A stretch of DNA of 64,000 nucleotides, taken from positions 3,125,351 to 3,189,350 of the forward strand of contig OZ025885.1 of NCBI GenBank assembly GCA_964019415.1, in the 5' to 3' direction. A model generated the notes under the pieces. That model was not told where the DNA came from. It did not search any database and saw only the letters and a program-made list of their open reading frames with translations. Source of the stretch: Ianthella basta (taxonomy: Eukaryota > Porifera > Demospongiae > Verongiida > Ianthellidae). This document shows positions 37,401 through 50,400 of this stretch, one piece after another (position 1 is the first letter of the stretch; each line of letters starts with the position of its first letter). The position numbers and the translations under genes are program-made.

Positions 37401-38227
37401 CAGCACAATTGCACACCAAACTGTTGATCATCTGCGATCATGAGGAACACTACTTTGTCAGTCAATGATCTCCACTTCCACCTTGCTTAATCTAGTTGTT
37501 CGCATCAAAGACTAACTTTATTGCCATCAAAGGCATATCATGGGTGTGCCAGGCTGCTCAAGGCTCTCCAAGAAATTTAGATTAGCTTGTAGTTTGGCAA
37601 ATCTAATTGTCAAAACTGATATTGACAAATTAACTAAAGAGCTACTGCACAAATGAACGCCCACCGTTTGCCAACTGTGTCACTGTGTCACATGACTGGT
37701 CTGTGGGCTCCACTCCAAGAAGGAAGTAGCCACTGGTAGCCTCATTGCAGTACTTGTGTGGGAATCTTATTGTTGAGTCTACATGGTAATTGTGTCACTA
37801 AGGAACAGTCAATTGTTCACTCTGGGTGAAGTGGGGAGTGGGGCGGGGATAGGGATGCATACCAGTGGTCACCAGTCATTCTTTAAGATGTACGTATTGT
37901 GTGTCCCTGCCTGGAATCACTTACTTGTTGCCTAGCTGCCAGCATCTTTCATCTTCCGGCACCCCTACCCTGTCCTTCTGTCCTCGTGTTTAGCCCTCCC
38001 ATGTTCTTCAGCCCATCATCATGTAAGGAGTAAGGAGTGGGTATACCTCCTTATTGCTACAGTGAGTGCGTTGTATTCTACATACAGTATGACTGCTCTT
38101 ATAGAGTGCTTTAGAGTGTTCACATGCAGCAGCAATGCTTCAATCAAAGTGTTTGTAAGTGACTGTTTGTGTTATGCACTTAGTAACTAATTTTCCTGTT
38201 CCCCAGACATGCACCCTCTCCACAACC

Positions 38228-38269
<42 letters not shown>

Positions 38270-41200
38270 ATGTTGGATAGTAGTTGTTATGCTGGGCATA
38301 TGCACCCTCTTCACAACCACTGTGTGTGTGTGTGTGTGTGTGTGTGCACGTGCATGTACGTATGTATGTATGTATTTGTGTGTGTGTGTGTGCGTGTGCG
38401 TACTATGTTGGATAGTAATTGTTATGCTGGGCATATGCAATGCACCGAACTGTGTGATACGTACACTGCAGCAGTGCAATATCAGCATTGTGTCCCACAT
38501 GGTACCAAGGGCCAGTCACAATCTGAAACAGTGTAGTTCTTGTGAGTCATCAGAAGCAAAAGCTGCAGAGACACACGTGAGTAGTGATGCAGCACAGGTG
38601 CAAACCTCAAGATGTCTCTTCCATCATAAATGCTTCCTTCAGCTGAGTAAGATGTTGGCTTCCAAGAGGCTACTCATGCACTGGGTTCCGATAACATTGA
38701 TGCTTTGATATTTCATCCATTGTCAGTTTAACACTTGATATTTGTGAACTTCTTGCCCTTGCAATCCATCCTACCTGTCTACAACTGTTGGATGTCGTGT
38801 TGTTATCAGTGTATGCTGGACCACATCCCTCCGGGGCCTGTATCAGATAGCCCGTAATTCAAAACACCCTAGGCCTATTAGGGGAAAGCCTTCATGAGTC
38901 ACACTGTGCATGGGAGACATTTGATGCCCACTGGACCGTGTGGTGTGATAGACACACACTGTTAACAAATCCATGGGTTGTTAGTCTTGGTACACAATGC
39001 CATGGTTTGTGGTCACCTCTGATCATCACACCAGCTGTGTGTGACAGAGTATCATGTTAGATGGTCACGTACACAGCTTGTAATGGTGTCTTACATCTTT
39101 CAGCTGGAGATTAAGGGCTGCACATGTGCTGGATGTGACTCTACCCCCTGGGCTACATGAGGCACGTGTGTATGTATGCTGTATGTAAAGGTGCGTATGC
39201 TGTATGACATTGTATATGGATATACTGTGTGTGTATGGGTGTGTGTATGCTATACTGTGTGTATGACACTGTATGTGTGTGTATGCTATACTGTGTGTGT
39301 ATGGGTGTGTGTATACTGTACTGTGTGTGTATGGGTGTGTGTGTTTTGAATGTATATGTGTGTATGTTGAATATGCTGTATTATTTTGTTTTTGTGTGTT
39401 TGTGTGTTTTGTACCACTATGTATATTTGTGCATGTTGTATGTACAAGTGTGTATATATGTGTGTATTTTATGTGTGTATGCACCGCATGTGGCAGTACT
39501 ACATATTTAGAATATAGCCAGTTGCGGTTACTGTATAAGAGAAAGCTAGGTTACTTCTCCTTCTCACATTCAAGAAGCCCTCGCTTCAGTTGTGGTACAG
39601 TAGATGGATGGCTTCCTATAATTATGCTTAATGCATAGACACCACTACACAGCTGGTTGCCCACTTGAGACTAATGTGTACTTGCATGACTGAATTAATT
39701 CCTGTGCTCACAATAGTGCAACAAAGGGCTGATTGTTATGGCTAATTTGCACTGTATCAGACAGTTTTGCATTCATATCAACCAGCATTGTGTTTCCACT
39801 ACTTGGTTACTCTCTGTAGCGTGTGGTGTGGTGCAATTCAGAATTACAGCTTCAGCTTTTGAGCTGTTGCACCTCACCATGTCAGCACTATGCAGTGAAA
39901 CACTTCCATGCTGCGAACTATGTTACTCATTGGCAGTAAATTGCTTGTAATGTACAGGATAGTGTGCAGTGCTGCAATGTGCTATCACTTCACGCATGTA
40001 TTCAGCTTGGCTGTGTATAATGACATTTCATGTGCTCTTCTGCTAGAGACCTACAGTACCACATATTCCTTGATATGTCACTGTGTGTTTGTATACTTGC
40101 TGTATGTAAGTCTGTAATGTGTTGGAGCTTGTGCAAGAGTGGAGTGTGGCTGTCACTTTAATGAACAGGAAGCTAAGCCATGGACAATTGTCTCCATGTT
40201 GTGCCGCTCCACCTTGTAACATGGGCTTGTAAGGGAGACCATTGGCAGAGCTAAAGATGCCACACTGATTATCTAAATTGGGAGAGTGTGTCTATGAAGA
40301 AAACTGATGTTGAATAGATACTTAAGAGACTTCATTGCACCCTGGCCTCTGCACTAAAGGTGCAGGACTGCTTTGTCTACAGGTACAACCCCAATAGCCC
40401 GAGAAATACAGGGAACAGAAGGTAACTTCCAACTCACAGTTTGACAGGGACAACTTGCAATTCACAAGGTGAATTCCAGTCAACTCCAGTGAAAGAAATC
40501 CTCTCAAGGCACAATCTTGCTACTATGCAGTTATGCACTGGTGTGCGTACATAGGAGTAGGTGTAAGACTGCTAATTTTGATTTGCTATTTGTTTTGTTC
40601 TGGAATTCATCCTTGTTGAGGAACTTTTACCCTTGACAGGGTGCATTAAGTGTAGATCACTCTGAACAACTGCAAGGACTAGCAAGTGTTTCTGTGTGTG
40701 CTGCTCTCTAGGAGGCCATGAGGGATTCTGTGTGTGGTTAGGTGGCACCAGACTGAACACCACAGTACAGGATCAGAAGCCAGCACGCAGACCCTCCCTA
40801 GTGACATGTTCCAGAAGTAGACAGAGCTACAACGTGTAACTTAAGACTACTATTTTAATAGGTGCTAATTTATTGAGTTTAGTGGGCAATGAAAATATGC
40901 CTAAATATTGTACCTGCTAAAAACATTTTTATATAGGCCAAAAACATTTTATACATACAAACCTGAAATCACTAAACTAGTTCTCACCAACCTGGACTTT
41001 TCAAAACACATTTTTGTTCCTGCTAAATCTGTAGCCTTAAGTTCTTATAAGTGGAGTGTGAAGTGCACCCAACATTCACCTTATGGCTTCCTAGCGTACA
41101 TGCATGCAGAACATACGTATCTCTACTGGTAGTACCTAACTGTGTGGTGTATATGTATATGTATGTATGTAGCCCAGCCCCCCCCCCCCCCCCCCCCCAG

Positions 41201-44200
41201 CACTGGAGGAACCACCTGCCACTATGCAACTATATATTTTAGTCCCATAAATTTGTCATCCCATGTTTTTTTTAATACTTGTGGAAATAGCTGAGCTAAA
41301 CACTGCCCAGCAGCACTCATAGTATTGCATTGTGTTCCAGTTTGGCTGGACAAGAGCCCTCCCATTATCCAACCAGCCTACAGGCCTGGTTTGTGCAGCA
41401 AGTACTACAGTTCAATACAGTCTGTGAGGCTTAGGACAGCTGAGTGTTGCTCTTCTGTTGTTTAGCCCTCAGCTGGTGTTGCTTCGAGCCCTGAAGTGTC
41501 ACACTGCAATGAGTGTTTTATCTGTGTATGCAAGAGTGTTTGGTGTATATAGTCACCTGACTTAATAGATGGTTCACAAACATATGTATGATGTGTGTGA
41601 CAGTGGGCACTCATTCCATTGATGGGTACCCACAATGATGAGCATTCCTAGTCACAGAGCCATATTGTCTGCATCACTGTTTACTCACTGATTGTGCATG
41701 TGTCACCAAAGACATGCGTGTGTTCGTTCAGCTGTGCATTGCAGCGTGATAAGAAGCACACGCCTGTGTCACTTCATAAACTCGTTACTTAACTCAGTTA
41801 ACTTGTAGCACTGTTGTCCTCACCGGGAGGGCCACTGCTGAAGACAGATCATGTAGGCAGTGCAACTCTATGTACATAATGTTAGTTGCACGGAAGTGTG
41901 GAATGTCTCAGCAGCTAGCTGCAACCTCTTCGCAGCTGCTATCTGTAGCTCCACCTCTGTTGCTGTATTGAATGTACTGTACATATAACTGTAACTAATA
42001 CATATGCACATGCTTACATGTGCATGTTGCACATTGTTATATGCTTATAGTTGTATTGTGCTGGTGGTGAGGTGAGCTGTGAGGGCAATGATTGCAATAG
42101 GTACTATGTTGTAGTATCAGAACACAACTAACCACTTTATAGTGATATGCAGCACAGTTGTTTGTGGATGACTTGTTGGGTGCCCACAAGGTACAGCAAT
42201 TAGGATAATTAGGCATTTAACAATGAGTGAGATAATTAATGGGACACTGTACCTGGCATATTTGGTGGGGCTACTAACTGGAGCTGTTTGTGCCTGTTTA
42301 TACAAGCCTGACATTTTCGGAAGTGTACTGTACATACTACTTCTTTGTGTACAGTTAGAGAATGTGGTAGCCCTCTCTATGTAGTGAGAGTGTGGCAGCA
42401 CTCTCAGTGTAGTGAGAGTGTGGTAGCACTCTCTGTGTAGTGAGAGTGTGGTAGCACTCTCTGTGTAGTGAGAGTGTGGTAGCACTCTCTATGTAGTGAG
42501 AGTGTGGTAGCACTCTCTGTGTAGTGAGAGTGTGGTAGCACTCTCTATGTAGTGAGAGTGTGGCGGCACTCTCTATGTAGTGAGAGTGTGGCAGCACTCT
42601 CTGTGTAGTGAGAGTGTGGCAACACTCTCTATGTAGTGAGAGTGTGGCAACACTCTCTATGTAGTGAGAGTGTGGCAGCACTCTCTATGTAGTGAGAATG
42701 TGGTCGCACTCTCTGTGTAGTGAGAGTGTGGCAGCACTCTCTATGTAGTGAGAATGTGGCAGCACTCTCTGTGTAGTGAGAGTGTGGTAGCACTCTCTAT
42801 GTAGTGAGAGTGTGGCAGCACTCTCTGTGTAGTGAAAGTGTGGTAGCCCTCTCTATGTATTGAGAGTGTGGTAGCACTCTCTGTGTAGTGAAAGTGTGGT
42901 AGCACTCTCTGTGTAGTGAAAGTGTGGTAGCACTCTCTGTGTAGTGAGAGTGTGGTAGCACTCTCTGTGTAGTGAGAGTGTGGCAGCACTCTCTATGTAG
43001 TGAGAGTGTGGTAGCCCTCTCTGTGTAGCGAGAGTATGGTAGCACTCTCTGTGTAGTGAGAGTGTGGTAGCAATCTCTATGTAGTGAGAGTGTGGTAGCA
43101 CTCTCTGTGTAGTGAGAGTGTGGTAGCACTCTCTGTGTAGTGAGAGTGTGGTAGCACTCTCTGTGTAGTGAGAGTGTGGCAGCACTCTCTATGTAGTGAG
43201 AGTGTGGTAGCACTCTCTGTGTAGTGAGAGTGTGGTAGCCCTCTCTATGTATTGAGAGTGTGGTAGCACTCTCTGTGTAGTGAGAGTGTGGTAGCACTCT
43301 CTATGTAGTGAGAGTGTGGTAGCACTCTCTGTGTAGTGAGAGTGTGGTAGCCCTCTCTATGTAGTGAGAGTGTGGCAGAACTCTCTGTGTAGTGAGAGTG
43401 TGGTAGCCCTCTCTATGTAGTGAGAGTGTGGCAGCACTCTCTGTGTAGTGAGTGTGTGGTAGCCCTCTCTATGTAGTGAGAGTGTGGCAGCACTCTCTGT
43501 GTAGTGAGAGTGTGGTAGCACTCTCTATGTAGTGAGAGTGTGGTAGCACTCTCTGTGTAGTGAGAGTGTGGTAGCCCTCTCTATGTAGTGAGAGTGTGGT
43601 AGCACTCTCTGTGTAGTGAGAGTGTAGTAGCACTCTCTGTGTAGTGAGAGTGTGGTAGAACTCTCTGTAGTGAGAGTGTGGTAGCACTCTGTGTAGTGAG
43701 AGTGTGGTAGCACTCTCTATGTAGTGAGAGTGTGGTAGCCCTCTCTATGTAGTGAGAGTGTGGTAGCACTCTCTGTGTAGTGAGAGTGTGGTAGAACTCT
43801 CTATGTAGTGAGAGTATGGTAGTACTCTCTGTGTAGTGAGAGTGTGGTAGCACTCTGTGTAGTGAGAGTGTGATAGCACTCTCTGTGTAGTGAGAGCGTG
43901 GTAGTACTCTCTGTGTAGTGAGAGTGTGGTAGCCCTCTCTGTGTAGTGAGAGTGTGGTAGCACTCTCTGTGTAGTGAAAGTGTGGTAGCACTCTCTGTGT
44001 AGTGAAAGTGTGGTAGCACTCTCTGTGTAGTGAGAGTGTGGTAGCACTCTCTGTGTAGTGAGAGTGTGGCAGCACTCTCTATGTAGTGAGAGTGTGGTAG
44101 CCCTCTCTGTGTAGCGAGAGTATGGTAGCACTCTCTGTGTAGTGAGAGTGTGGTAGCAATCTCTATGTAGTGAGAGTGTGGTAGCACTCTCTGTGTAGTG

Positions 44201-46850
44201 AGAGTGTGGTAGCACTCTCTGTGTAGTGAGAGTGTGGTAGCACTCTCTGTGTAGTGAGAGTGTGGCAGCACTCTCTATGTAGTGAGAGTGTGGTAGCACT
44301 CTCTGTGTAGTGAGAGTGTGGTAGCCCTCTCTATGTATTGAGAGTGTGGTAGCACTCTCTGTGTAGTGAGAGTGTGGTAGCACTCTCTATGTAGTGAGAG
44401 TGTGGTAGCACTCTCTGTGTAGTGAGAGTGTGGTAGCCCTCTCTATGTAGTGAGAGTGTGGCAGAACTCTCTGTGTAGTGAGAGTGTGGTAGCCCTCTCT
44501 ATGTAGTGAGAGTGTGGCAGCACTCTCTGTGTAGTGAGTGTGTGGTAGCCCTCTCTATGTAGTGAGAGTGTGGCAGCACTCTCTGTGTAGTGAGAGTGTG
44601 GTAGCACTCTCTATGTAGTGAGAGTGTGGTAGCACTCTCTGTGTAGTGAGAGTGTGGTAGCCCTCTCTATGTAGTGAGAGTGTGGTAGCACTCTCTGTGT
44701 AGTGAGAGTGTAGTAGCACTCTCTGTGTAGTGAGAGTGTGGTAGAACTCTCTGTAGTGAGAGTGTGGTAGCACTCTGTGTAGTGAGAGTGTGGTAGCACT
44801 CTCTATGTAGTGAGAGTGTGGTAGCCCTCTCTATGTAGTGAGAGTGTGGTAGCACTCTCTGTGTAGTGAGAGTGTGGTAGAACTCTCTATGTAGTGAGAG
44901 TATGGTAGTACTCTCTGTGTAGTGAGAGTGTGGTAGCACTCTGTGTAGTGAGAGTGTGATAGCACTCTCTGTGTAGTGAGAGCGTGGTAGTACTCTCTGT
45001 GTAGTGAGAGTGTGGTAGCCCTCTCTGTGTAGTGAGAGTGTGGCAGCACTCTCTGTGTAGTGAGAGTGTGGTAGCACTCTCTATGTAGTGAGAGTGTGGT
45101 AGCACTCTCTGTGTAGTGAGAGTGTGGTAGCACTCTCTGTGTAGTGAGAGTGTGGCAGCACTCTCTATGTAGTGAGAGTGTGGCAGCACTCTCTGTGTAG
45201 TGAGAGTGTGGCAGCACTCTCTGTGTAGTGAGAGTGTGGCAGCCCTCTCTGTGTAGTGAGAGTGTGGTAGCACTCTCTGTGTAGTAAGAGTGTGGTAGCA
45301 CTCTCTATGTAGTGAGAGTGTGGTAGCCCTCTCTATGTAGTGAGAGTGTGGCAGCCCTCTCTGTGTAGTGAGAGTGTGGTAGCATTCTCTATGTAGTGAG
45401 AGTGTGGTAGCACTCTCTGTGTAGTGAGAGTGTGGTAGCACTCTCTGTGTAGTGAGAGTGTGGCAGCCCTCTCTGTGTAGTAAGAGTGTGGTAGCACTCT
45501 CTATGTAGTGAGAGTGTGGTAGCACTCTCTGTGTAGTGAGAGTGTGGCAGCACTCTCTGTGTAGTGAGAGTGTGGCAGCACTCTCTGTGTAGTGAGAGTG
45601 TGGTAGCAATCTCTATGTAGTGAGAGTGTGGCAGCACTCTCTATGTAGTGAGAGTGTGGTAGCACTCTCTGTGTAGTGAGAGTGTGGTAGCCCTCTCTAT
45701 GTAGTGAGAGTGTGGTAGCACTCTCTGTGTAGTGAGAGTGTGGTAGCACTCTCTGTGTAGTGAGAGTGTGGCAGCACTCTCTATGTAGTGAGAGTGTGGT
45801 AGCACTCTCTGTGTAGTGAGAGTGTGGTAGCACTCTCTATGTAGTGAGAGTGTGGTAGCACTCTCTATGTAGTGAGAGTGTGGCAACACTCTCTATGTAG
45901 TGAGAGTGTGGTAGCACTCTCTATGTAGTGATGGTACAAGATGTCTGGTATTCCTTGTGTTTATGTTGGTATGGGGTCAAAATCCCAGCAATTCTTGAAA
46001 ATAGCATTGCTTCTACTTTGACTGTGTTAATGCAGTTAATAGTGCCATATAATATTTCAGTGTATGTGTCTTAGCAGTATGTTATCATGGCATTGTTGCA
46101 CTGAATGTTCTATCTGTTATATACAGTGACAGCTACATAGTATTACTGTAAATAATATTGTGATTTATGGACACTACTGATCTTTTGCAAGACATGATTT
46201 CGTGGCTCATTACTTTGCACTACCCACAAGACTTTGATGTACTGTATATCTGCTGATCACTAACTGATAATGTCTACTCTTTCCTATGGGAGCTGTGTAG
46301 AATCACTACTTGTGAGTTTTATACGTACCTTGTTAACCCTTTACTATAACTTAACAAGTAAAAACAAGTTAAAAAAAACTTGTTTGTGCTTGAAATACTT
46401 TCTCCCTTCAGTCACTGCTGTGTAATGAACATTAGCAAACTGCCAACAAACTTCATAGGCAATAGCTTGATCCGTCTTTGGATGATTAAGCACACCGGGA
46501 AGCACTTGTCAATTCAGTGCAATGTTTCACTCATCACAGGCTTCATCAGGCATGCAAAACTGACGAAACAACCGAATTGAACATGAATGCACAATCTAAC
46601 ACACAATCAGGCAATTGTACACAAATATTCCACACACAGCCTAGATCACTTCTTCCCTCTAATTTTATATTCTGACATCATTGCACAATAGTGGAAACAA
46701 AGGAAAGGGTCTTGGCTACACAAGACTAACACCCAGTTTGAATACTATCATGAAGTTGCCATAACGCACAACATACAAATACCACATACATACAAACACA
46801 AACCCTTTGACCAAGACACATGCATTCACATCCACACCAGCGCACACACT

Positions 46851-46931
<81 letters not shown>

Positions 46932-47425
46932 GCACACACACTTGTACTTGTAACTTGTAACTTGTAATATCACTGCCAAGAATTGGCTACGTGGGGTAAG
47001 CCAGCAGGTGGCAACAAGACTGGTGGCACTGTTGGCTGCGAAGACACTAGCCTTATCACTCCAGTCACATGCCCCCCTTGGTGTAATAGGGGTACTCATC
47101 TATGGGCTTGCAAGACCCATGAGATGAGAGGGATGGGGTATGGCCTTGAGTGATGGCATCAGTGTATCCGCCCTGGACTCCTGGCCATAGACTTCCCCAC
47201 CTACGCTTGGTAATGTCTAGGTGACTAGCATAAGTTGCACTACCAGTGCTGAACACTGGAAAGTGCACTAGCACCTAACAGAGAATTACACAAGTTCCTT
47301 ACTTTCCACCAGTGGTTTGTGGTTCACAAGTACGTATATGACTAGACTTGTAACCAAAGCAAAAACCAAGTTTTCAACTTTCTGAATGCCAGACCCGTTG
47401 GCTGCAGATCTGTCAAACACTGGGA

Positions 47426-47457
<32 letters not shown>

Positions 47458-50400
47458 TTTAACGGGTGATTATGTTACTTTTTTATTTATCGGCAACATA
47501 TCTTGTTCAATAATGTGTTTAACAAGCTGTACAAGCTGAATGAACACAATAGTTCAGCTTCATAGTGCATAGAGCTTCTGCTCCAACAACCAGCAATCTG
47601 TAAGGGAAAAGAAAGAGATATTGGCCTAAAGTTGTGTATGGGCAGAAGCCAGCATTGCTTACCTAAGGCATGTCCCAACGGAATGCTAGTACGGTACGGT
47701 GCATGGAAAAGGTAACGCTAACCAAAAACTGGCGATAATTTTTCACCTTTTAATCAGTAATGAGCGGCAAACGGTGAAATGTTAACTGTTAGCATGTGAC
47801 AGTTAGCCGTTTAATGTGGCAGCATCCTAATATACATATCACAGTATATTCCAGGATTTCAGTGATAGCAAACACAAGGGAGGATGGTCTTATCACTTTG
47901 AACTGCAAACAGTGGGAAAACAGCAGATGGACTCCAAGAAGACTGTTTGGACTACTGTTTCCAAGAACAAAGTGTAGAACTCCATCGCGTCTGGCAGGAA
48001 GTGTTGGGTAGTCCCATACCTGGACTACCACCTGTCAGTCAGCCATTAAGATGTGACGTCATTTACTGTGTAAACTCAAATTTTCGCAGGAATGTATTTT
48101 TGCAAATTTTGCACGGCAGCCAGCATTTGTGAAATATATTCTTGCAAATATTTTGTGCTCCATATTCCCAGTATTTATATACATTGCATATGATATACCA
48201 ATATAAATAACTTGGTGACCATTCTCAAAAATAAAATTGCGAATTACCTTTCCAAGCGGCGATTCACAAAATGTTCGCCACACAAAAGTTAGAGTTTACA
48301 TGGTATTGAATACTAGATACAATGGAGGCTACAAAGTTGTCTGACCTCGGGACAGGAGGCTGGTCAGTGGATGCTGCAACCTCACACCTGAAGTATTGGC
48401 CATTGCTACATATGTATATACGTATGTGCGAAACTGTTAACCGTTAAACAGTAACCACTACCGGTTAACGCATCATGATGATCAGTGCTTGACTGTCAAA
48501 AATTCACAGATAAATTTTCGATTTTCCGAAAGCTGTGAGTCGGGAAACAGAATTTTCATAACCTTTTCTATGCACCATAGTGTAGCTAACATGAGCTTGC
48601 AGTGACACTTACAGTTGTCATTCTAGTGGTTAACCTGTGCATGCAAGTTATGTTCTCTCTCCCCCTACAGGATGCAATGCACCACATCTGCTCCCTTGTC
48701 CCACAAGAGGTACTTGCTGTATGCACTGCATGACTTACCACCTACTGTACACGCAGTATACAGACAGGGTTCATGGTAAAATGCAGAGTTCCAGAAATGC
48801 ATTTGGAGTTGGAATGGAACAATTGACCACTTGCGTAGGATAGTGATCTGTTTTGAGCCTTTCCCCTATACGAATGTTCTGTATGTAGGTTTTCCTGAGG
48901 GCTTGGGCATCTTTTTGGATATTGAGGGATTTTGTGTATACTGGTATGCATAAGATATGTTAATAGTAGTCAGTTAGAACTGAAATGCGGTGTCTTGTGA
49001 GCTGTGCCCTTATATGGATGCACTCTCCAGTCTGATTCACTTGCTGCACATGGGTCAGACTGGAGAGAGAGACTTCAGAGAGGACTCAGTCACTCTCGTT
49101 AGTGACTTCGACAGTGATGGCTGTGACACCAACGTTGGTAACTGAGACTCTGATTGTGGCCTTGGAACTTACGGGGGCAGCATATTCACATTACTTTTAC
49201 TAATTGTCTCCTCCACAGACTCAAGGTCATATTCAGGGTTATCGATCGTCATCTTCACCGCTATGCAGGCTAGCTCTTATAATGCCCTCCCCAGTTATCA
49301 ACAAGTCAACCTCTCTTTTGTGCTACCATTTACACTACCATTAAAACTTTTTTGAGAATGGTTGTGTGACTTGTGTCACAAATACAAGGGATAGGCAATC
49401 GTAGGTCGAGCCATGGCTTTTGAGGTATTGCAAGGTTGTATACCTATTCCATGGTGGTCCCATTAATACCACTTGAGGGCTGAATACCTGAAGTCATATT
49501 GAATTTCTTGTAGCACTCGAGGAAAGCCATGGGTACCCTAGCATGTAGTGCATAATATGAGGAAGATTTGTAGGAGCAGGAAGAGCTTCGTGAATGCACC
49601 AAAGATGAGGTCAACTCTACTGAGGCCAAAGGCACATTTTCCACCCGTGGACAGCCCACTTCTTTGATTGCTGTATGTATCTTTGGTTGCATGTTGGTCT
49701 GTAGGCAGACAGCCTCCTCTTTGTTGGGCTCAATGAGGAAGGGCAGACCCTCCACATGTTATTAATGTATACTGTGTGCACTCTAAAGGTGTGTCACACC
49801 CAAATAATTTCTCCTTTAAAACTGTTGGAGCTGGAATTTAGAAGACAGGAAGATGACAAACATTCACATAAACATGGGAGTGGAGCTGAGCTGTAGAGTG
49901 CTTTCATTACAGCTATTTCTCTTTGAATATACCAATTTGGACTGACTGTGCGAGCAGCAGTTTGTGGCTACCATGTGAACAAAGACTGCAGATTCCTGCA
50001 ATTACGTAGTGATGAATTCAGCTGTCAGCAAGTGCCTTACGATTAAGAAGACCTGTGTCAGCAGCATCAGTTCAGTGTGTGAATGCACTACTTGCAAGTT
50101 TGATACGTATGTGACATAACTGTTATCCCAAAGAGCACAGTTTCAGTAACATGGTGACAAGTAGGCATGAGATAATCACTGACCAGCTTCGTTGGGTTTG
50201 GTGGACCTTCCTCAGTGTCGACCAAAGCAATAGTTATTGGGTAGTCTTCCTTAACTGGGTATGCACTGCATCTCTCGACCACCTTATCTCAGATATGATT
50301 TTATACAAAGACTTAACACAACAGCACCCCGAGGAAACACTCAAACTATCTGTGTCTCCGTGATGCTCTCACTGCAACTTCCATGCTTCTACATACCTTT

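Noticed and set aside
42117-45889. Many overlapping minus-strand frames reading [19 protein letters not shown]
   Set aside because: The 28-bp satellite unit lacks stops in that strand, so the frames follow repeat phase and carry no gene signal.
42353-45930. CRISPR-like array of 28-bp repeats with partial dyad symmetry
   Set aside because: The copies are contiguous with no unique spacers, and the context is an animal intron.
50190-50225. CTGAGGAAGGTCCACC...AACGAAGC on the minus strand
   Set aside because: Stem II pairs poorly and GAAA is GAAG. May be a relic near the Penelope-like element, but not supportable as a ribozyme.
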